From a bacterium (GTDB lineage: Bacteria; Planctomycetota; UBA11346): a DNA stretch of 20,988 bases. Each line of letters begins with the position of its first letter. Positions within the stretch are counted from its first letter, which is position 1. Positions 19,411 through 20,988 of the stretch are shown here, one piece after another. Under the pieces are notes generated by a model. It was not told where the DNA came from and ran no database searches. It was given only the letters and a program-made list of their open reading frames with translations. The position numbers and the translations under genes were made by a program. The stretch spans positions 1 to 20,988 of the forward strand of contig JAIFKN010000041.1 of the NCBI GenBank assembly GCA_020049615.1. Direction: 5' to 3'.

Positions 19411-19533
19411 ATCACAAGAGGCACAGAGACACAGAGGCTCGAGGAGGTCGGGCAGGTCTCTTCATCACCTCATGGCTGAATGGCTTGGCGCTCCATCTCC
19501 TTCGAGCCTCCGTGCCTCTGTGTCTCCTGTGAA
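19411..19533. repeat. MITE-like imperfect inverted repeat between argC and dus
   Basis: The arm at 19411-19442 (contains GCACAGAGACACAGAGGC) and the reverse complement of 19502-19533 match at 27 of 32 positions, enclosing 59 bp. The arms are purine-rich CACAGAG/GACACAGAGG units, lower in GC than the neighbours. Similar CACAGAGACACAGAGG blocks occur as dispersed repeats in diverse bacterial genomes, as far as I recall. There is no transposase inside. The element runs through the stop codon of dus. Transcribed from either side it would form a long hairpin and could serve as a two-way terminator for the convergent argC and dus genes. Confidence 0.72.
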
Positions 19534-20466
19534 TCGTGCGAACCAGCCGGTGATCGCCGGCGCCGGCCCGCGCAGCAGCGCTTGGCGTTCCGCCGGATCG
19601 GCGAGCATCCCGGCGCAGCGCCAGTAGCGCACCATTTGCTTGGCCTTCGGGCTGCCGCTGCCGATCGCGTTGAGATAGCGCAGCGCCCAAGCTGAAGCCT
19701 CGGCCACGGTCGGGGCCGGACCGCCGGCGGCGGTGCGGAAGATGAACGGATCGGAGAGCGCCGCGCGCCCCACCATCACCGCATCGACGCCGGTCTCGCG
19801 GCGCATGCGGGCGAGGTCGTCCGCAGTCTCGACGCCGCCGTTGCCGATCAGCGGCACCGGCCGGGCGCAGCGCGCCAGGGCGTCGCGTGCCTCGGCCAGC
19901 CAGGCCCAGGTCGCCGGTTCGTCGTAGCCGGTGATGCGCAGGCGTGCGTGCAGGGTGATGGCGGCGGCCCCAGCCTCGGCGGCGGCCGACACCAGTTCGC
20001 GCAGGTGGGCGGGCGACGAGATCCCGGCACGCATCTTCGCCGTCACCGGCAGGCCGGTGGCTGCTGAGGCTGTGGCGACGATGCGGGCTATGCGTTCGGG
20101 GTGGGCGAGCAGGGCTGAACCGGCGCATTTGCTGAATACCACGGGTGCAGGGCAGCCGAAATTGAGGTCGATCCAGGCGGCGCCGGCGCGGTCGGCGTTG
20201 GCCACGCTGGCGGCGAGATGCGACTCGTCCGGAGTCATCAACTGCAGCGCCACCGGCACGCCGATCGGCGGGCCGAGGTCGCGCCGGCACACCCGCAGCG
20301 GGGTGGGGGCGACGGTGATGCGGATGAACTCGGATACCGCGGCACCCAGCCCGCCATGCGGGGCGATGAGGCCACGGAAGGTGCGGTCGGTGATGCCCTC
20401 CATCGGCGCCAGCAGCACTGGCGGATCGATGGTGACGGCCCGGCTGGGGCCGGCCAGACGCAGCAT
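19465..20466 (-). CDS. dus: tRNA-dihydrouridine synthase, C-terminus derived from repeat
   Basis: This is a 333-residue FMN-dependent enzyme that reduces uridine to dihydrouridine in tRNA. Family motifs are intact: LAPMEGITD at the N-terminus, NFGCPAPVVFSKCAGSALL around the catalytic Cys (core FGCPAP), VTAKMRAG, ITLHARLRITGYDE and the phosphate-binding IGNGGV and VMVGRAAL. The start ATG shares its A with the TGA stop of the STAS gene (TGATG at 20468-20464), implying coupled translation. The last 22 residues, starting FTGDTEAR (codons 19533-19468), are encoded by the right arm and centre of the inverted repeat. The original C-terminus seems to have been replaced. The barrel is complete, so activity is probably retained. 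I cannot assign it to the A, B or C subgroup. Confidence 0.93.
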   Translation of the reverse strand: MLRLAGPSRAVTIDPPVLLAPMEGITDRTFRGLIAPHGGLGAAVSEFIRITVAPTPLRVCRRDLGPPIGVPVALQLMTPDESHLAASVANADRAGAAWIDLNFGCPAPVVFSKCAGSALLAHPERIARIVATASAATGLPVTAKMRAGISSPAHLRELVSAAAEAGAAAITLHARLRITGYDEPATWAWLAEARDALARCARPVPLIGNGGVETADDLARMRRETGVDAVMVGRAALSDPFIFRTAAGGPAPTVAEASAWALRYLNAIGSGSPKAKQMVRYWRCAGMLADPAERQALLRGPAPAITGWFARFTGDTEARRLEGDGAPSHSAMR

Positions 20467-20807
20467 CAGCGGGCGATAATGTCGAAGAAGGTGTGCAGAC
20501 GCAGGATCTGCAGGTTCTTGACGATGCGCGGGTCCGGCCGGTCGAGGACCAGCTTCGGGCAGCCTGCCTCAGCGTAGTACTGGTTCAGCTGCATGATGCC
20601 GGCGAAGAAGGTCGAGCTGAGCAGACCGCAGGCGGAGCAATCGACCATCACCTTGGCGAACGGCCCCGGATGCATCAGCTGGACCTGCTGGGCCCAGTCC
20701 TGGTGGACATTGCCGGAGTCGAACTCCTTGCGTACGATGACGGTCAGCACGTCGTCCTTCAGGACGGTATCGACGGCACGTAGGGGGTTGGAGCTGACGT
20801 CGGTCAT
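20466..20807 (-). CDS. STAS domain protein (anti-sigma factor antagonist-like)
   Basis: This 113-residue single-domain cytoplasmic protein has the STAS core: VLTVIVRKEFDSGN, KVMVDCSACGLLSSTFFAGIMQLN (key part DCSACGLLSSTFFAG) and CPKLVLDRPDPRIVKNL, then ILRLHTFFDI. In SpoIIAA-type proteins, the Ser at the start of the second helix is phosphorylated by an anti-sigma kinase. S64 or S65 occupies that place, with LLSSTFFA where SpoIIAA has DSSGLG, so regulation by phosphorylation is plausible but not proven. It overlaps dus by one base. No cognate RsbW-like kinase is visible in the window. The ATG has no good Shine-Dalgarno sequence but follows a TAGGCT box. Confidence 0.85.
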   Translation of the reverse strand: MTDVSSNPLRAVDTVLKDDVLTVIVRKEFDSGNVHQDWAQQVQLMHPGPFAKVMVDCSACGLLSSTFFAGIMQLNQYYAEAGCPKLVLDRPDPRIVKNLQILRLHTFFDIIAR

Positions 20808-20814
20808 CCCGTGC

Positions 20815-20820
20815 AGCCTA
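20815..20820 (-). promoter_or_regulatory. Candidate -10 box of the STAS-dus pair
   Basis: On the minus strand TAGGCT ends 7 nt before the ATG at 20807. No convincing -35 is found at 16-18 bp. The spacing matches the other TANNNT boxes listed, suggesting a leaderless start. Confidence 0.28.
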
Positions 20821-20863
20821 GCACCACGTCCATCAATGGGAATATGCTTCGGGCCTCCCCGCT

Positions 20864-20988
20864 TCAGAACATGCCCGAGGTGCGGAACTCTCCCGGGCTG
20901 ACCCCGACGATGCGGCGGAAGGCGCGGCAGAAGTAGGCGGCGTCCTGGTAGCCGCAGCGGGCGCCGACCGCAGCCACCGTCAGGTCGG
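20864..20988 (-). CDS. AraC-family transcriptional regulator, C-terminal 40 codons only
   Basis: The end of a gene that continues beyond the window. The visible residues run from DLTVAAVGARCGYQDAAY to FRTSGMF and then TGA at 20866-20864. They form the second helix-turn-helix of the AraC/XylS DNA-binding domain: VAAVGARCGYQDAAYF as the HTH and FCRAFRRIVGVSPGEFR as the family signature with the conserved F-x-R-x-F-R-x-x-x-G-x-S-P pattern. The ligand domain is out of view, so the regulon cannot be guessed. The STAS start lies 56 bp downstream on the same strand; that gap holds no strong terminator. Confidence 0.88.
   Translation of the reverse strand, partial: DLTVAAVGARCGYQDAAYFCRAFRRIVGVSPGEFRTSGMF

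Noticed and set aside
20850..20880. CGGGC/GCCCG pairing around the AraC-type stop codon as a terminator
   Set aside because: A 5-bp stem with a loop of about 18 nt and no T-run; expected by chance.

Overview
This window comes from a GC-rich bacterial chromosome (roughly 70% GC by eye). It holds 14 protein-coding genes, two of them cut by the window edges. I see no rRNA, tRNA, CRISPR array, integrase or complete insertion sequence. The gene mix is two Hanks-type Ser/Thr kinases (one receptor-like, one tail-anchored), a STAS protein, a FapA-type protein, pyruvate:ferredoxin oxidoreductase (PFOR) and a divergent MurC-like ligase. That mix would fit Planctomycetota or a related PVC or deep-branching Gram-negative lineage. 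This is inference; no phylogenetic marker fixes it. PFOR implies an anaerobic or facultative, ferredoxin-linked metabolism.

Layout, left to right. (1) 1-4295, + strand: 3' part of PFOR followed by a dihydroorotate-dehydrogenase-like flavoprotein with its own ribosome binding site. (2) 4306-4384: three back-to-back hairpins, the first with a REP-like GTAG head, ahead of (3) a receptor-like Ser/Thr kinase (4435-6732) carrying an EF-hand-like loop in its outer domain, a HAMP domain and a degenerate class III cyclase domain. (4) 10060-6701, - strand: FapA/DUF342 protein, small tail-anchored Ser/Thr kinase, 2-hydroxyacid dehydrogenase. The last gene overlaps kinase 1 tail-to-tail by 32 bp. (5) 10159-15356, + strand: a split spermidine-synthase-like pair (membrane half, then methyltransferase-fold half, ATGA overlap), DNA primase and an MgtC/DUF4010 membrane protein, all tightly packed. 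(6) 15459-19391, + strand: an unrecognised single-pass membrane protein with an Arg/Ser-rich cytoplasmic tail, a MurC-like ligase and argC. (7) 20988-19465, - strand: the last 40 codons of an AraC-type regulator, a STAS protein and a tRNA-dihydrouridine synthase. The last 22 codons of the synthase lie in one arm of a MITE-like inverted repeat that fills the argC-dus junction.

The genes do not form one pathway. Phosphorylation signalling recurs (two kinases and a STAS domain), alongside central metabolism, replication, wall or amino-acid ligase chemistry, arginine synthesis and tRNA modification. The most unusual points are the kinase/pseudo-cyclase fusion with a calcium-loop signature, the repeat-derived C-terminus of Dus, the REP-like hairpin cluster, and TANNNT boxes 6-8 nt upstream of four start codons, which suggest leaderless transcription.
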